NCBI GenBank assembly: GCA_937920085.1
Contig: CALETE010000058.1
Location: 1-64,000 of the forward strand
Reading direction: 5' to 3'
DNA from: an uncultured Alphaproteobacteria bacterium
GTDB taxonomy: Bacteria > Pseudomonadota > Alphaproteobacteria > Caulobacterales > Caulobacteraceae
Length of the DNA: 64,000 nt
In this document: positions 51,584-62,584 of the stretch, piece after piece
Position numbering within the stretch: the stretch's first letter is position 1
Layout of the letters: every line of letters starts with the position of its first letter
Notes under the pieces: model-generated
Database searches by the model: none
Told to the model about the DNA's origin: nothing
The model's input: the letters and a program-made list of their open reading frames with translations, nothing else
Translations under genes and position numbers: made by a program

Positions 51584-52267
51584 CTAGAACTTGCGTTCCG
51601 AATAGAGCACTTCACCCATGCTCCACTTGTCTGAAACCTCGGTACCATCGGGCTTCTTCAACTGAAGGAAGACCAGTCCGATCGACTCATGATCGGTGAA
51701 ATATTCCCAGGAATTGGTGATGCGCTTGAAATCCGTCGCGGGGACGAAGTCATTGCGCTGCTGCTCGAGCTCGGGCTGATGCAGCAGGGAGAAGATGTTT
51801 AGACCCACAATGATCGGCTTTTCCTGACCGGTCGTGTAGTTGATGGCCAGCCGGCAGACTTCCTTATTGGACCCCGGCGCAAAAATTGTCAGCGTATAGG
51901 GTTTGGCCACCAGGGTGGCCGTGTAGGTCATGTCCCGCTTATTCTTCTTGTACCCGAGGGCCGGGGTGGCGAGTTTGTCCAGATCGCCACCGTGCACGAG
52001 GGGCACGCAGATATTGTTGATCACAGAAATAATCTGACCAACCTCGCCATCGGTGGGCAGTGTGTAGGTCTTTTGAGGAGCAACTGGCGCAGCCTCGGGA
52101 ATCAAGATGTCTGCCGCGGCAGGCGCAGGCGTCGACGCTGCTGGTGGCGTAGCCGGCGCAGGGGCCACGGGCACCGCAGGCGCAGCGACGGGGGCGGTAG
52201 TCGTTTGAGCTGAGGCCGCGACAGCAACGCTGGTGGCGACAATAAGAATGGCTAATGCTGAGCGCAT
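51584..52267 (-). CDS. Secreted hypothetical protein, Pro/Ala-rich N-terminus
   Basis: 227 residues. Signal peptide MRSALAILIVATSVAVAASA, then a 45-residue Ala/Pro/Val-rich linker (APAVPVAPAPATPPAASTPA) and a folded domain with two cysteines (NNICVPLVHGGDLDKLA, EVCRLAINYTTG). I do not recognise the domain; it looks like a conserved Caulobacterales periplasmic protein. Single gene, downstream of atpC on the same strand after 92 bases. Confidence 0.75.
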   Translation of the reverse strand: MRSALAILIVATSVAVAASAQTTTAPVAAPAVPVAPAPATPPAASTPAPAAADILIPEAAPVAPQKTYTLPTDGEVGQIISVINNICVPLVHGGDLDKLATPALGYKKNKRDMTYTATLVAKPYTLTIFAPGSNKEVCRLAINYTTGQEKPIIVGLNIFSLLHQPELEQQRNDFVPATDFKRITNSWEYFTDHESIGLVFLQLKKPDGTEVSDKWSMGEVLYSERKF

Positions 52268-52359
52268 GACGGTTCCCTGACTATCTTTCTATCACACTCA
52301 ATACTCACGTCCCTCGCAAGGCCCATAGCCTGACTTTGCGGCGAAGACGTGACGGCGGC

Positions 52360-52620
52360 TTAAACTTCAGTCGCCCGTTCCGCTAAAATAGTCAGACCCG
52401 CAGGGGTCACATCGGCAAAGCCACCCTGAACTTCATAGGTGGTCGTTGTCCCGTTGGAAAACACCTGGACCAGACCTTCGCGAAGTGCGGTCATGAAGGG
52501 GGCATGGCTAGGCAGGACACCGAAGTCGCCCTCGGCTCCTGGCGCATCCACCTGATCGACCTCTCCGGAAAACAGCTCGCGTTCCGGAGAGACCAGAGAG
52601 AAGTGAAGCTTGGCGGCCAT
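52360..52620 (-). CDS. atpC: ATP synthase F1 epsilon subunit
   Basis: 86 residues. Only the beta-sandwich domain is present (FSLVSPERELFSGEVDQVDAPGAEGDFGVLPSHAPF, read as SPERELFSGEV and FGVLPSHAPFM); the C-terminal helical arm of E. coli epsilon is missing, as in many alphaproteobacteria. It closes the atpHAGDC operon. Confidence 0.95.
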   Translation of the reverse strand: MAAKLHFSLVSPERELFSGEVDQVDAPGAEGDFGVLPSHAPFMTALREGLVQVFSNGTTTTYEVQGGFADVTPAGLTILAERATEV

Positions 52621-52625
52621 CAGGC

Positions 52626-54206
52626 TCAGGCTTCCGAAGCCAGTTGCTCGGCCTTGGCCACCGCATCTTCAATCGTGCCGACATTGTAGAAGGCAGCTTC
52701 TGGCAGGTGGTCGTATTCACCATCCACCACCGCCTTGAACGAGCGGATGGTGTCTTCCAGGCTAACAAAGATGCCCGGCATGTTGGTGAACTGCTCGGCC
52801 ACGTGGAAGGGCTGGGACAGGAACTTCGAGATCTTGCGGGCCCGGGAAACGGTGAGCTTGTCCTCTTCGGAAAGCTCATCCATGCCGAGGATGGCGATGA
52901 TGTCCTTCAGGGCCTTATAGGCCTGCAGGGTCTCCTGGACGCGACGGGCGACCTGATAATGCTCTTCACCGATCACCAGGGGATCCATGATCCGCGAGGT
53001 GGAGTCCAGCGGGTCAACGGCGGGGAAGATAGCCTGGGCGGCGATATCGCGGCTCAACACCGTCGTCGCATCCAGGTGGGCGAAGGAGGTGGCAGGTGCC
53101 GGGTCCGTCAAGTCATCGGCAGGAACGTAAATGGCCTGAACCGAGGTGATGGACCCCTTGGAGGTCGAGGTAATCCGCTCCTGCAGATTGCCCATTTCTG
53201 TGGCCAGGGTGGGCTGATAACCCACGGCCGAAGGAATACGGCCCAGCAGGGCGGACACTTCGGAGCCGGCCTGGGTGAAACGGAAGATGTTGTCGATGAA
53301 CAACAGCACATCCTTGCCTTCCTGGTCGCGGAAATATTCCGCCTGAGCCAGTCCGGTGAGGGCCACCCGGGCGCGGGCACCTGGAGGTTCGTTCATCTGA
53401 CCGTAGACCAGGGTGCACTTGGACCCCTCGGTCGAGCCGCCGTTTTCCCGGGGATCGACGTTCACGTTGGACTCGATCATCTCGTGATAGAGGTCATTGC
53501 CTTCGCGGGTGCGCTCACCCACCCCGGCCAGAACCGAGTAACCGCCGTAAGCCTTGGCGATGTTGTTGATCAGTTCCTGCATGGTCACGGTCTTGCCGAC
53601 GCCCGCGCCGCCGAACAGGCCGATCTTGCCGCCCTTGGTATAGGGGCAGAGCAGGTCGACGACCTTAATGCCGGTCACAAGGACTTCAGCAGAGGTGGAT
53701 TGCTCAGCGAAGGACGGGGCTTCCCGGTGGATCGGGCTGGTGAAGGTGGTTGCAATGGGGCCAGCTTCGTCGATCGGGTCTCCGATGACGTTCATAATCC
53801 GGCCCAGGGTGGCAGGACCAACTGGAACAGTAATGCCGGCACCCGTGTCGACCACGTCCTGGCCGCGGGTCAGGCCCTCAGTGGTGTCCATGGCGATGGT
53901 TCGCACAGTGTTTTGACCCAGATGCTGGGCGACTTCCAGAACCAGGCGGAAGGGCTTGCCCGTCCGCTGGTCGGTGTTGGAGGTCTCGAGGGCGTTCATG
54001 ATCGCTGGCAGGTGACCGACGAACTCGACGTCGACGACGGCACCAATGACCTGAACGATCTTGCCGGTCGCCACAACCTTCGGGGCCGAGGCGGCGGGCT
54101 TTGGGGCTGCCGCCTTGGCGGCGGGTGCCTTTGCGGCAGCGGTCTTGTTAGCCGGGGCTTTCGCGGCGGCCGGTTTCTTGGCGGGGGCCTTCGGGGTCGT
54201 AGCCAT
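52626..54206 (-). CDS. atpD: ATP synthase F1 beta subunit with Ala/Lys/Pro-rich N-terminal extension
   Basis: 526 residues. The catalytic subunit has GGAGVGKTV (P-loop), GERTREGNDLYHEM, LLFIDNIFRFTQAGSEVSALL (read as LFIDNIFRF) and the DELSEEDKLTV region. The first 47 residues are repeats of AKAPA and KKPA-type segments rich in Ala, Lys and Pro, absent from most bacterial beta subunits, then TGKIVQVIG starts the normal protein. The extension may be disordered and face the cytoplasm. Confidence 0.97.
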   Translation of the reverse strand: MATTPKAPAKKPAAAKAPANKTAAAKAPAAKAAAPKPAASAPKVVATGKIVQVIGAVVDVEFVGHLPAIMNALETSNTDQRTGKPFRLVLEVAQHLGQNTVRTIAMDTTEGLTRGQDVVDTGAGITVPVGPATLGRIMNVIGDPIDEAGPIATTFTSPIHREAPSFAEQSTSAEVLVTGIKVVDLLCPYTKGGKIGLFGGAGVGKTVTMQELINNIAKAYGGYSVLAGVGERTREGNDLYHEMIESNVNVDPRENGGSTEGSKCTLVYGQMNEPPGARARVALTGLAQAEYFRDQEGKDVLLFIDNIFRFTQAGSEVSALLGRIPSAVGYQPTLATEMGNLQERITSTSKGSITSVQAIYVPADDLTDPAPATSFAHLDATTVLSRDIAAQAIFPAVDPLDSTSRIMDPLVIGEEHYQVARRVQETLQAYKALKDIIAILGMDELSEEDKLTVSRARKISKFLSQPFHVAEQFTNMPGIFVSLEDTIRSFKAVVDGEYDHLPEAAFYNVGTIEDAVAKAEQLASEA

Positions 54207-54225
54207 GGGTTTAAGACTCTTTCGG

Positions 54226-55095
54226 TTAGAGCGCTTCGGCGCCGGAGATGATCTCGATCAGCTCCTTGGTGATTTGCGCCTGGCGGGTACGGTTTTTCAG
54301 CAGGTTAAGAGCGGCAATCATATCGCCGGCAGCACGGGTCGCATTGTCCATTGCCGTCATCTGGGCGGCGAAGAAGCCGGCCTGATTTTCCAGCATAGCC
54401 GACAGAACCTGGACATTAAGGTTGCGGGGAAGGAGGGTTTCTAGGATCGCCTCTGCATCCGGCTCATATTCGTAGCTAGCGCCCTGAAGATCAACGACGC
54501 CAGATCCACTGACCTGGGCCGGGATCATTTGCTGGAAGGTTGGTGTCTGCGTGACGACAGATTTGAACTTGGAATAGGCCAGGGAAACCACGTCGACGTC
54601 CCCGGCTTCAAACATAGCAGCCACCTTCTGGCCGACAGCCTCGGCGACCGACAGCGAAGGGCTGGCACCCGCTTCAAAGCTTTCGACGAACCGATCGCCA
54701 TAGAGACGCTTGAGTTGGTCTCTCGCCTTCTTGCCCAAGGTGATGATCTTCACCTCCTTGCCCCCAGCAATGAGGGTGGCGATCCGGTCGCGGGCCATGC
54801 GGACAATGGACGAATTGAACCCGCCCGCCAGGCCCCGATCGGAGGTGGCGACGATGATCAGGTGCTTCACATCCTGGCCCGTTCCGACCAGCAGCTTTGG
54901 GGCACCGTCACCCGACACACCCGCCGCCAGATTGGCAATGACCGAAGCCATGCGCTCAGCATAGGGGCGTGCATTTTGCGCAGCCTGTTGTGCGCGCCGC
55001 AGCTTGGCTGCTGCGACCATTTGCAGCGCTTTCGTGATCTTTTGCGTGGATTCCACGCTCTTGATCCGATTGCGCATCTCCTTGAGGCTGGCCAT
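54226..55095 (-). CDS. atpG: ATP synthase F1 gamma subunit
   Basis: 289 residues. Central rotor stalk with long terminal helices (MASLKEMRNRIKSVESTQKI and DNATRAAGDMIAALNLLKNR, RQAQITKELIEIISGAEAL). The internal DRGLAGGFNSS motif is present. Standard order between atpA and atpD. Confidence 0.96.
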   Translation of the reverse strand: MASLKEMRNRIKSVESTQKITKALQMVAAAKLRRAQQAAQNARPYAERMASVIANLAAGVSGDGAPKLLVGTGQDVKHLIIVATSDRGLAGGFNSSIVRMARDRIATLIAGGKEVKIITLGKKARDQLKRLYGDRFVESFEAGASPSLSVAEAVGQKVAAMFEAGDVDVVSLAYSKFKSVVTQTPTFQQMIPAQVSGSGVVDLQGASYEYEPDAEAILETLLPRNLNVQVLSAMLENQAGFFAAQMTAMDNATRAAGDMIAALNLLKNRTRQAQITKELIEIISGAEAL

Positions 55096-55118
55096 CTCCT
55101 GAGAACTCCGCCGTTTCT

Positions 55119-56654
<1,536 letters not shown>

Positions 56655-56657
56655 GGC

Positions 56658-57212
56658 TTACGCTCTCTTGAGGGCGAACTTGAGGGAATCGAGCTTCGAT
56701 CGAAGTGAAGCATCGAACAGTCGGGATCCGACCCGCACCTTGATGCCGCCAAGAATTGACGGATCGATACGGGTCTCAATTTCAGGGTCGCGGCCTAGCG
56801 CCGTGCGGAGGGCAGCAGCGACACCCTTGCTCTGGGCTGCAGTCAAGGCGACCGCCGTCGTGACCTGGGCAGACACCACACCCCGCGCCTTGGCAGAGAG
56901 TGATTCATAGGCAGAAATAACATCGCCAAGGGTGTCGGCGCGGCCATTGGCAGCCAGCAGGCCGAGGAATTTTCGAGTGGTTTGAGTCAAATCGGCACGG
57001 TCGGCGAGCGCAAGCAAGGCCTTGCTCTTGTCGGAGGCGCTGAAGGCCGGAGACGCCAGAAGGGTCTGGAAGTCTTTGGACTCGCTACGCATTTTTTTCA
57101 ACGACTTAAGATCGGCCTCAACCTTGGCCACGGTCTTTTCGTCAGTCGCTAGATCGAATAGGGCCTGAGCGTATCTGCCGCCCACATTCGAAGTCTGGGA
57201 ATCGTCCGCCAC
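56658..57212 (-). CDS. atpH: ATP synthase F1 delta subunit
   Basis: 184 residues. Binds the top of F1 and stator. The OSCP/delta pattern is present (GGRYAQALFDLATDEK, LLAANGRADTLGDVISAYE, ETRIDPSILGGIKVRVGSRL read as DPSILGGIKVRVGSRLFD). First gene of atpHAGDC; its promoter should be within 57213-57394. Confidence 0.95.
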   Translation of the reverse strand: MADDSQTSNVGGRYAQALFDLATDEKTVAKVEADLKSLKKMRSESKDFQTLLASPAFSASDKSKALLALADRADLTQTTRKFLGLLAANGRADTLGDVISAYESLSAKARGVVSAQVTTAVALTAAQSKGVAAALRTALGRDPEIETRIDPSILGGIKVRVGSRLFDASLRSKLDSLKFALKRA

Positions 57213-57394
57213 TTATTTGTCCGCCCGGTGCGTGTCTGTAGCCATCGGAAAGAAACCCTTCCGATAACCTAAAGGCTTGAAAGTGCTTGGAAATGCACAA
57301 CGCATAAAGAGAGCTGTGAACCCCCTCGTCGTAAGCCGCGCGCCTGATAGCACGCGATTTTCGGCGCCGCAACCAAGGGCGACCTCATAAGATG

Positions 57395-57727
57395 TCAGCC
57401 TGCGCCTTCAACAGCCATTTTAGGGGCGATTTGACGTCGAAAAATTGCCGATACATCGGCGGCGATCTCACCGGACGTCTTAATTACCCGGGCTTGAACG
57501 AAAATCAGGGTCCGCGTGCCCCTGACAATCTGAGATTCGATTTCCACAGATTCGCCAGGAACAACGCCAGAGCCGAACTCAATCGACAGGGATACCGTCA
57601 CCGCATCTGACCCAATCAGGTCAGTCAGAACTGGCTGAACCAAGATGGCGATGGCAGCAGCCTGGTCAGGCACCGTGCCGGGGCGTTTAAGGGACGCAAG
57701 GAAATCTGACATGATCGGCGTGCTCAT
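57395..57727 (-). CDS. Small protein with thioesterase-like (hotdog) pattern
   Basis: 110 residues. The second half VSLSIEFGSGVVPGESVEIESQI, TRTLIFVQARVIKTSGEI resembles the strand pattern of hotdog-fold PaaI-type thioesterases, but the active-site Asp/Asn is not clear and the length is short. It might be a non-catalytic or cut-down member. It lies upstream of atpH on the same strand, 182 bases apart. Confidence 0.6.
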   Translation of the reverse strand: MSTPIMSDFLASLKRPGTVPDQAAAIAILVQPVLTDLIGSDAVTVSLSIEFGSGVVPGESVEIESQIVRGTRTLIFVQARVIKTSGEIAADVSAIFRRQIAPKMAVEGAG

Positions 57728-57738
57728 GCGCCAGGGCC

Positions 57739-57774
57739 GCAGAAAAGAAAAGGGCGCCGCTTTCGCGACGCCCT
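57739..57774 (-). terminator. Rho-independent terminator of the 110-residue secreted gene
   Basis: On the minus strand AGGGCG and CGCCCT pair around a 12-base loop, directly followed by TTTTCTTTTCT. Confidence 0.75.
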
Positions 57775-57811
57775 CAGCAGCAGGACCAAAGAGCTGCTTG
57801 GAGGCACTGCC

Positions 57812-58144
57812 CTACTTCTTCGCGACCTGCGTCGTTAGCGCGGCGTTGCAAATCGCAAGCTTGTCAGCGGCAAAGGAGGTTCGAACATTGCTAAAGCTGG
57901 TCAAGACGCCAGCCTTCTTAGCGATGGTCTTGCAGGCACCCGTGGTGAAGGTTTCGCTTGCGGGCGTTTCCGTCGTGCAGGCGTCGGCTTCGCAGACAAA
58001 CATGGCACCGCCAGCAATAAACTTGGTTGCGGTGGCAACCGGGCTCTGCAGCTTGGCGACGACAACTTCGTCAGCAAGGGCAGGCGCGGCAAACGAGATC
58101 GAGACGAGCGCCGCGGTGGCGGCAAAAAGGGTTTGGAGCTTCAT
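57812..58144 (-). CDS. Small exported protein with four cysteines
   Basis: 110 residues: signal MKLQTLFAATAALVSISFAAPALA, then DEVVVAKLQSPVATATKFIAGGAMFVCEADACTTET (read as VVVAKLQSPV and GAMFVCEADACT), later GACKTIAKKAG and KLAICNAAL. Four Cys (in FVCEADAC, GACK, AICN) could make two disulfides in the periplasm. I recognise it as similar to the small CC_3452-like secreted proteins of Caulobacteraceae but cannot verify that. Function unknown. Confidence 0.75.
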   Translation of the reverse strand: MKLQTLFAATAALVSISFAAPALADEVVVAKLQSPVATATKFIAGGAMFVCEADACTTETPASETFTTGACKTIAKKAGVLTSFSNVRTSFAADKLAICNAALTTQVAKK

Positions 58145-58345
58145 TGAGCCCTCCAGCGTTTCGGGGAGAAGCGGCCCGCCTTAGGACCGGCCCGGTCACC
58201 GTCATATTTTGCCTCGGGTATCCCCACCCTTGGCATAACGACAACTAAGCATCGCTAAGATAACACTGCTCAGATTGACCGCAATGCGAATTATTCATGT
58301 CGAGTCATACAAAAATGTTTGGGTCGATCCACAGGAGGCCGCCTG

Positions 58346-58361
58346 TTCACATCTCGTTAAC
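58346..58361 (+). promoter_or_regulatory. Weak CtrA-like site upstream of the PBP gene
   Basis: TTCA, seven bases, then TTAAC sits about 75 bases before the penicillin-binding protein start; it differs from TTAA-N7-TTAAC at one base of the first half. Confidence 0.25.
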
Positions 58362-58433
58362 GCTAGGAGGCTCTGGTAATCTGCAATTGAACCTCGCGAG
58401 CAGGTGCGGGGACGGAAAGCCCAGGACGATCAC

Positions 58434-60410
58434 ATGGCTAACGCCCGGCAGAGCGACGGTCGCCGCCCCGTAGAGCCTCGAACTCCTTTTCAGACCCTTC
58501 TGTATTGGGTCGCACTCATTGGGGTATGGGGGCTAATCTTTCTGGCGGCCTTTTTCGCCGTCTTCGCCATTGATCTGCCAGATACCTCTGGACTGAACAG
58601 TGTAAAGCGACAGCCTTCAGTCTCTTATCTGGATCGATCAGGCGCCCTTGTAGGGGTTCGAGGCAGTCAGTTCGCTCCGCCCGTTGACCTGGACGCGCTA
58701 CCGAAATACGTGCCGGCCGCCTTCGTGGCGATTGAGGACCGTTGGTACTACTGGCACTTCGGCTTTAATCCTTGGGGCATAATCCGCAGTCAGATTTACA
58801 ACGCGTCTCATCGCGGCGGCCCCCTGCGCGGCGGATCGACCATCACTCAGCAATTGGCGCGCAATCTGTTTCTGACGCCAAACCAGAATTATCGCCGGAA
58901 GGCACAGGAACTGATCCTAGCCATTTGGCTGGAGGCGAAGTTCACCAAGAAGGAAATTCTTGCCCTCTATCTCAATCGGGTCAATTTCGGGGCAGGTGCC
59001 TACGGTATCGAGGCGGCGTCACAGCGATATTTTGGAAAACCGGCCAGCCAGTTGACCATTGGTGAAAGCGCCCTGCTCGCTGGCATGATGAAGGGACCGT
59101 CGCGATATAATCCTGTCGCCTCTCCCGACCGGGCCGCAAAACGCGCGACAGTGGTCTTAAATGAAATGGTCAAGACCGGTGCGATCACAGCGCAGCAACG
59201 GGATGAGGCCTTCAAGACCCCCGTCAAGGTCAACCCTGTATGGGACAGCCAGCGCGCTCAATATTTCACCGATTGGGTGGACGAAAAGGTTCGCAGTCTA
59301 GTCGGCGAACCCACAGAAGACCTTGTTGTCGAGACCACTTTGGATCTGACGATCCAGACGGCTGCGGAAAAGGCGCTGCTGCGCGGTGTTGAAGCCGCAA
59401 AACCCCTAGGTGTTCAGCAAGGTGCCCTGATCGCTCTGGATGGCGAGGGCCGTGTGCGGGCCTATATCGGTGGCGAACGCTATTCTGAAAGCCAGTTCGA
59501 CCGGGTCACCCAGGCACAACGCCAAGCCGGGTCAGCCTTCAAACCCTTTGTCTACCTCACAGCCATGGAACAGGGGCGCACGCCAAACACGCCTGTTGTC
59601 GATGAACCCCTGAAAATCGGCTCCTGGGAGCCGAAGAACTATACCGGCAAATACCTTGGGCCCATGATCCTGCAGTCGGCTCTAGCCCAGTCCATCAATA
59701 CGGTCGCCGCGAGGCTGGCCAATGAGGTTGGTACCGCCAACGTCGCAGCAACCGCCCGACGCTTGGGGATTTCCTCGCGCATCCAACTTGATCCCTCCAT
59801 GGCCCTGGGCGCTGTAGAGGTCAGTCCACTGGAAATGGCCCAGGCCTATGCCCCATTTTCGAATGGCGGATTTGCGACCCACGCCTATGGCATTGAGCGG
59901 ATCCGCACCGCGACAGGCAAGATTCTCTATGACCACGGCCTCGAAAAGACAGACCGCGCGGTGGTGATTGGAACCCCGGCTCTTCAGTATATGAACCAAA
60001 TGCTGCGGCAGGTGGTCGCTGTGGGCACCGGGACCCGCGCTCAGGTTAAGGGCTATGACATTGCCGGTAAGACCGGCACCACCAGTGACTATAGAGACGC
60101 TTGGTTCGTCGGCTATACGGGTGGCTTCGTTTCTGCAGTCTGGCTCGGTCGCGACGACAATACACCAATGAAGAAGGTCGCCGGGGGCGGGGCACCCGCA
60201 GGGATTTGGAGAGAATTCATGGGTGCTGCCCTACCGGGTTTGAAGGCGCAGCCTATCCCGGGTGGTTTGATAGAGCCACCGCCGCCCGAAGCCCCAGGTG
60301 CCGATCCTATTGGGGAATTACTGGACCCTGCCAGCGCGACCTCAAATCCGGAGCGGCCAGAAAAGCCGCGCCCAACAGAGAAAACTAAGGCCGAGGACAT
60401 TCCTTACTAG
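58434..60410 (+). CDS. Bifunctional penicillin-binding protein (class A, PBP1a family)
   Basis: 658 residues. N-terminal membrane helix (VALIGVWGLIFLAAFFAVFAI), GT51 transglycosylase with EDRWYYWHFGF (Glu about 101) and RGGSTITQQLARNLFLT, then the transpeptidase domain with SAFK (Ser about 366), SIN in AQSINTVAA and KTGTT (Lys about 544). It polymerises and cross-links peptidoglycan. The ATG at 58434 is preferred over an earlier in-frame GTG. The C-terminal tail is Pro/Glu/Lys rich. Convergent with the YgjP-like gene, 8 bases apart. Confidence 0.93.
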   Translation: MANARQSDGRRPVEPRTPFQTLLYWVALIGVWGLIFLAAFFAVFAIDLPDTSGLNSVKRQPSVSYLDRSGALVGVRGSQFAPPVDLDALPKYVPAAFVAIEDRWYYWHFGFNPWGIIRSQIYNASHRGGPLRGGSTITQQLARNLFLTPNQNYRRKAQELILAIWLEAKFTKKEILALYLNRVNFGAGAYGIEAASQRYFGKPASQLTIGESALLAGMMKGPSRYNPVASPDRAAKRATVVLNEMVKTGAITAQQRDEAFKTPVKVNPVWDSQRAQYFTDWVDEKVRSLVGEPTEDLVVETTLDLTIQTAAEKALLRGVEAAKPLGVQQGALIALDGEGRVRAYIGGERYSESQFDRVTQAQRQAGSAFKPFVYLTAMEQGRTPNTPVVDEPLKIGSWEPKNYTGKYLGPMILQSALAQSINTVAARLANEVGTANVAATARRLGISSRIQLDPSMALGAVEVSPLEMAQAYAPFSNGGFATHAYGIERIRTATGKILYDHGLEKTDRAVVIGTPALQYMNQMLRQVVAVGTGTRAQVKGYDIAGKTGTTSDYRDAWFVGYTGGFVSAVWLGRDDNTPMKKVAGGGAPAGIWREFMGAALPGLKAQPIPGGLIEPPPPEAPGADPIGELLDPASATSNPERPEKPRPTEKTKAEDIPY

Positions 60411-60418
60411 ATCGGCCC

Positions 60419-61177
60419 TTACTCGCTCGGCTCCTCGCCATGAGGACCGAAGGCATGCAGCCTTGCGCCTTCGGCCTTTAACCAGTCCCGATGCGGGGTG
60501 AAATCCCCTGCAAGCCGACGGACATGCGCCCAGAACCGGGGGCCATGGTTGAGTTCCAGCAGGTGCGCACATTCATGGGCGGCCACATAGTCGGCAACCT
60601 GACGGGGTGCTAAGGCCAACCGCCAGGAATAGCGGATCGCAGCGGGCTTGCCGGGTGCCGAGGACCGACAGGACCCCCATCGGCCCTTTGCATCCATCAT
60701 GGTAATGCTGGGGAGGCATACCCCGAGGACCTGACAATGGGCCTCGGTCATTTCCGTAAACGACCTCAAGGCTTCGCGCTTCAGAATGCGGATAACAGCG
60801 CGGGCATAGGCCTCGCCCTCACCGCGCCCAGCAATCTTCAGATCGCCGTTCGCAGGGTCGACGATCAAGCGCATGGGATGATCAGCCCAGGCCAGGACAC
60901 AAGGGACATCGAAAAGGGAAACGACGATCCCCGGCGCCAGAGGCTCAGCCCTGGGAAGTTCAGCAAGCCTTTGCGTAATCCAATCCGCGCGATCTCTTGC
61001 AAAGGCAGCCGCCTCGCCCAGTCGCCTGGGCGATGGCGCGGTGGCAATGACTTCCCTCCGGGTCCGGTCTAGCCGCAGAGACACGCGCCGCGCCCGACTA
61101 TGTACCTTCAGGCGAACAACCGCGCCGGCCACATCAAGGCAATCACCGTCAGATAGGGGGCGGCCAAAGAGTGACAT
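60419..61177 (-). CDS. YgjP-like metallopeptidase (M48-related, DUF45)
   Basis: 252 residues. The zinc motif is HECAHLLELNHGPRFW (H-E-x-x-H with a later His), and the N-terminal half (VRLKVHSRARRVSLRLDRTR) is the DUF45 start. YgjP of E. coli acts as a UTP pyrophosphatase/metal-dependent phosphohydrolase, and other members resemble SprT-type peptidases. No signal peptide is seen. Confidence 0.85.
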   Translation of the reverse strand: MSLFGRPLSDGDCLDVAGAVVRLKVHSRARRVSLRLDRTRREVIATAPSPRRLGEAAAFARDRADWITQRLAELPRAEPLAPGIVVSLFDVPCVLAWADHPMRLIVDPANGDLKIAGRGEGEAYARAVIRILKREALRSFTEMTEAHCQVLGVCLPSITMMDAKGRWGSCRSSAPGKPAAIRYSWRLALAPRQVADYVAAHECAHLLELNHGPRFWAHVRRLAGDFTPHRDWLKAEGARLHAFGPHGEEPSE

Positions 61178-61242
61178 GAACCGAATTTGATCTGGTTATC
61201 TTGGAAAGCAAACCGAATTTCCAACCCCATGCGTCATCAGGG

Positions 61243-62514
61243 TCAGGCGACGTGTCGGGTCTTTTCAAATCCCGCTTCGAAATCTCGGATAAATTGGCGG
61301 ACCCTTGGATAGATTTCTTCGCGGAAGCGCCGACCATTGAAGACGCCATAATGACCGACGTGGGGCTGGACGTAATCTTCCTTGAATGCTGCTGGCAGTG
61401 AGGAACACAGGGCGTGTGCCGCCTGGGTCTGGCCAATGCCGGAAATGTCGTCGTTTTCGCCTTCGACCGTGAGCAGGCCGATATCAGTAATCACCTCGGG
61501 GCGCACTAGGCGGCCTTTGTGAACCAATTCACCCTTTGGCAGCAGGTATTGCTGGAACACATAGTCGATCGTTTGCAGATAGAATTCCTCCGGAAGATCA
61601 AGGACCGAGAGGTACTCATCGTAAAATCTCAGGTGCTCATCTGCCGAGTCGCCGTCTCCAGCCATCAGGTCCTGGAGATATTGCAAATGCGCCTCCTTAT
61701 GTCGGTCCATATTCATCGACATGAAGGAATAGAGCTGCACGAACCCTGGATAGACGCGTCGGCCCATGCCGGGATAGGGCGGCGGCACCGTGTCGATCAT
61801 GTTGGATTTGAACCAGGCAAAGGGCTTGTCCTCCGCCAGCTTATTGGTCACGGTTGGCGACAATCGCGCATCAATGGGCGAGCCCATAAAGGTCATGGTC
61901 CCCGGACGGCTTTCGTCCTGGTCTTCAGCCATCAAAGACGCTGCTGCCAGAACCGCGGGGCCAGGCTGGCAGACGGCAACCACATGGGGACGAGGCCCGA
62001 GATAGCGCAACATCTCACGCACATGGTCGACATAGTCGTGGAAATCGAATCCCCCCTCTACAAGGGGGACATCGCGGGCATTGGACCAGTCGCTGATATA
62101 GACTTCATGATCCTGCAGAAACCCTTCCACGGTCCCACGCAACAGGGTGGCGTAATGCCCAGACAAGGGTGCCACGATCAGGACGGCCGGCTCCAAGTCT
62201 CGACGACCAGCCTTGCGTAGATCGGCCATATCGCGCTGAAAATGGATAAGTTTGACCCAGGGGCTGGACCAGACCTCGGTCCGACGGACTCGAACCGGCT
62301 TTCCATTGATCACCACGCTGTCGATACGCCATTCAGGGCGGCCATAGCGGCGGGTGAGGTTCGAAAACAGGTCGGACGTCGCGAACATGCGCCGCCCCAA
62401 GGCCGAGTCCTTGGCCGGATTTAGGGGAGAGCTCCAGAACTCACGGGTGGCCCGCGCCGCGAATCTAAGCGGCGTCGACGCGTAGTAACCGGCTTCATAC
62501 AGGGTGTAGAGCAT
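61243..62514 (-). CDS. phaZ: Intracellular poly(3-hydroxybutyrate) depolymerase
   Basis: 423 residues of the PhaZa1-type (PHB depolymerase C-terminal family). The catalytic cysteine is visible in AVCQPGPAVL at residue 182, where Ralstonia PhaZ has Cys183. It mobilises PHB granules. The ATG at 62514 (MLYTLYEAGYYAST) starts the family alignment; an earlier frame adds 12 residues. No phaC or phaA is in this window. Confidence 0.92.
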   Translation of the reverse strand: MLYTLYEAGYYASTPLRFAARATREFWSSPLNPAKDSALGRRMFATSDLFSNLTRRYGRPEWRIDSVVINGKPVRVRRTEVWSSPWVKLIHFQRDMADLRKAGRRDLEPAVLIVAPLSGHYATLLRGTVEGFLQDHEVYISDWSNARDVPLVEGGFDFHDYVDHVREMLRYLGPRPHVVAVCQPGPAVLAAASLMAEDQDESRPGTMTFMGSPIDARLSPTVTNKLAEDKPFAWFKSNMIDTVPPPYPGMGRRVYPGFVQLYSFMSMNMDRHKEAHLQYLQDLMAGDGDSADEHLRFYDEYLSVLDLPEEFYLQTIDYVFQQYLLPKGELVHKGRLVRPEVITDIGLLTVEGENDDISGIGQTQAAHALCSSLPAAFKEDYVQPHVGHYGVFNGRRFREEIYPRVRQFIRDFEAGFEKTRHVA

Positions 62515-62584
62515 GATCCGACTGTCCTCTTGTGCGGTGCAGCATAACACAAGCTATCTTAAGAAAGTCCAGCCCCATTAGGGT

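Noticed and set aside
52644..54251. A 535-codon open frame on the plus strand
   Set aside because: Complete antisense shadow of atpD; Gly/Asp/His-rich, caused by codon bias in a highly conserved gene.
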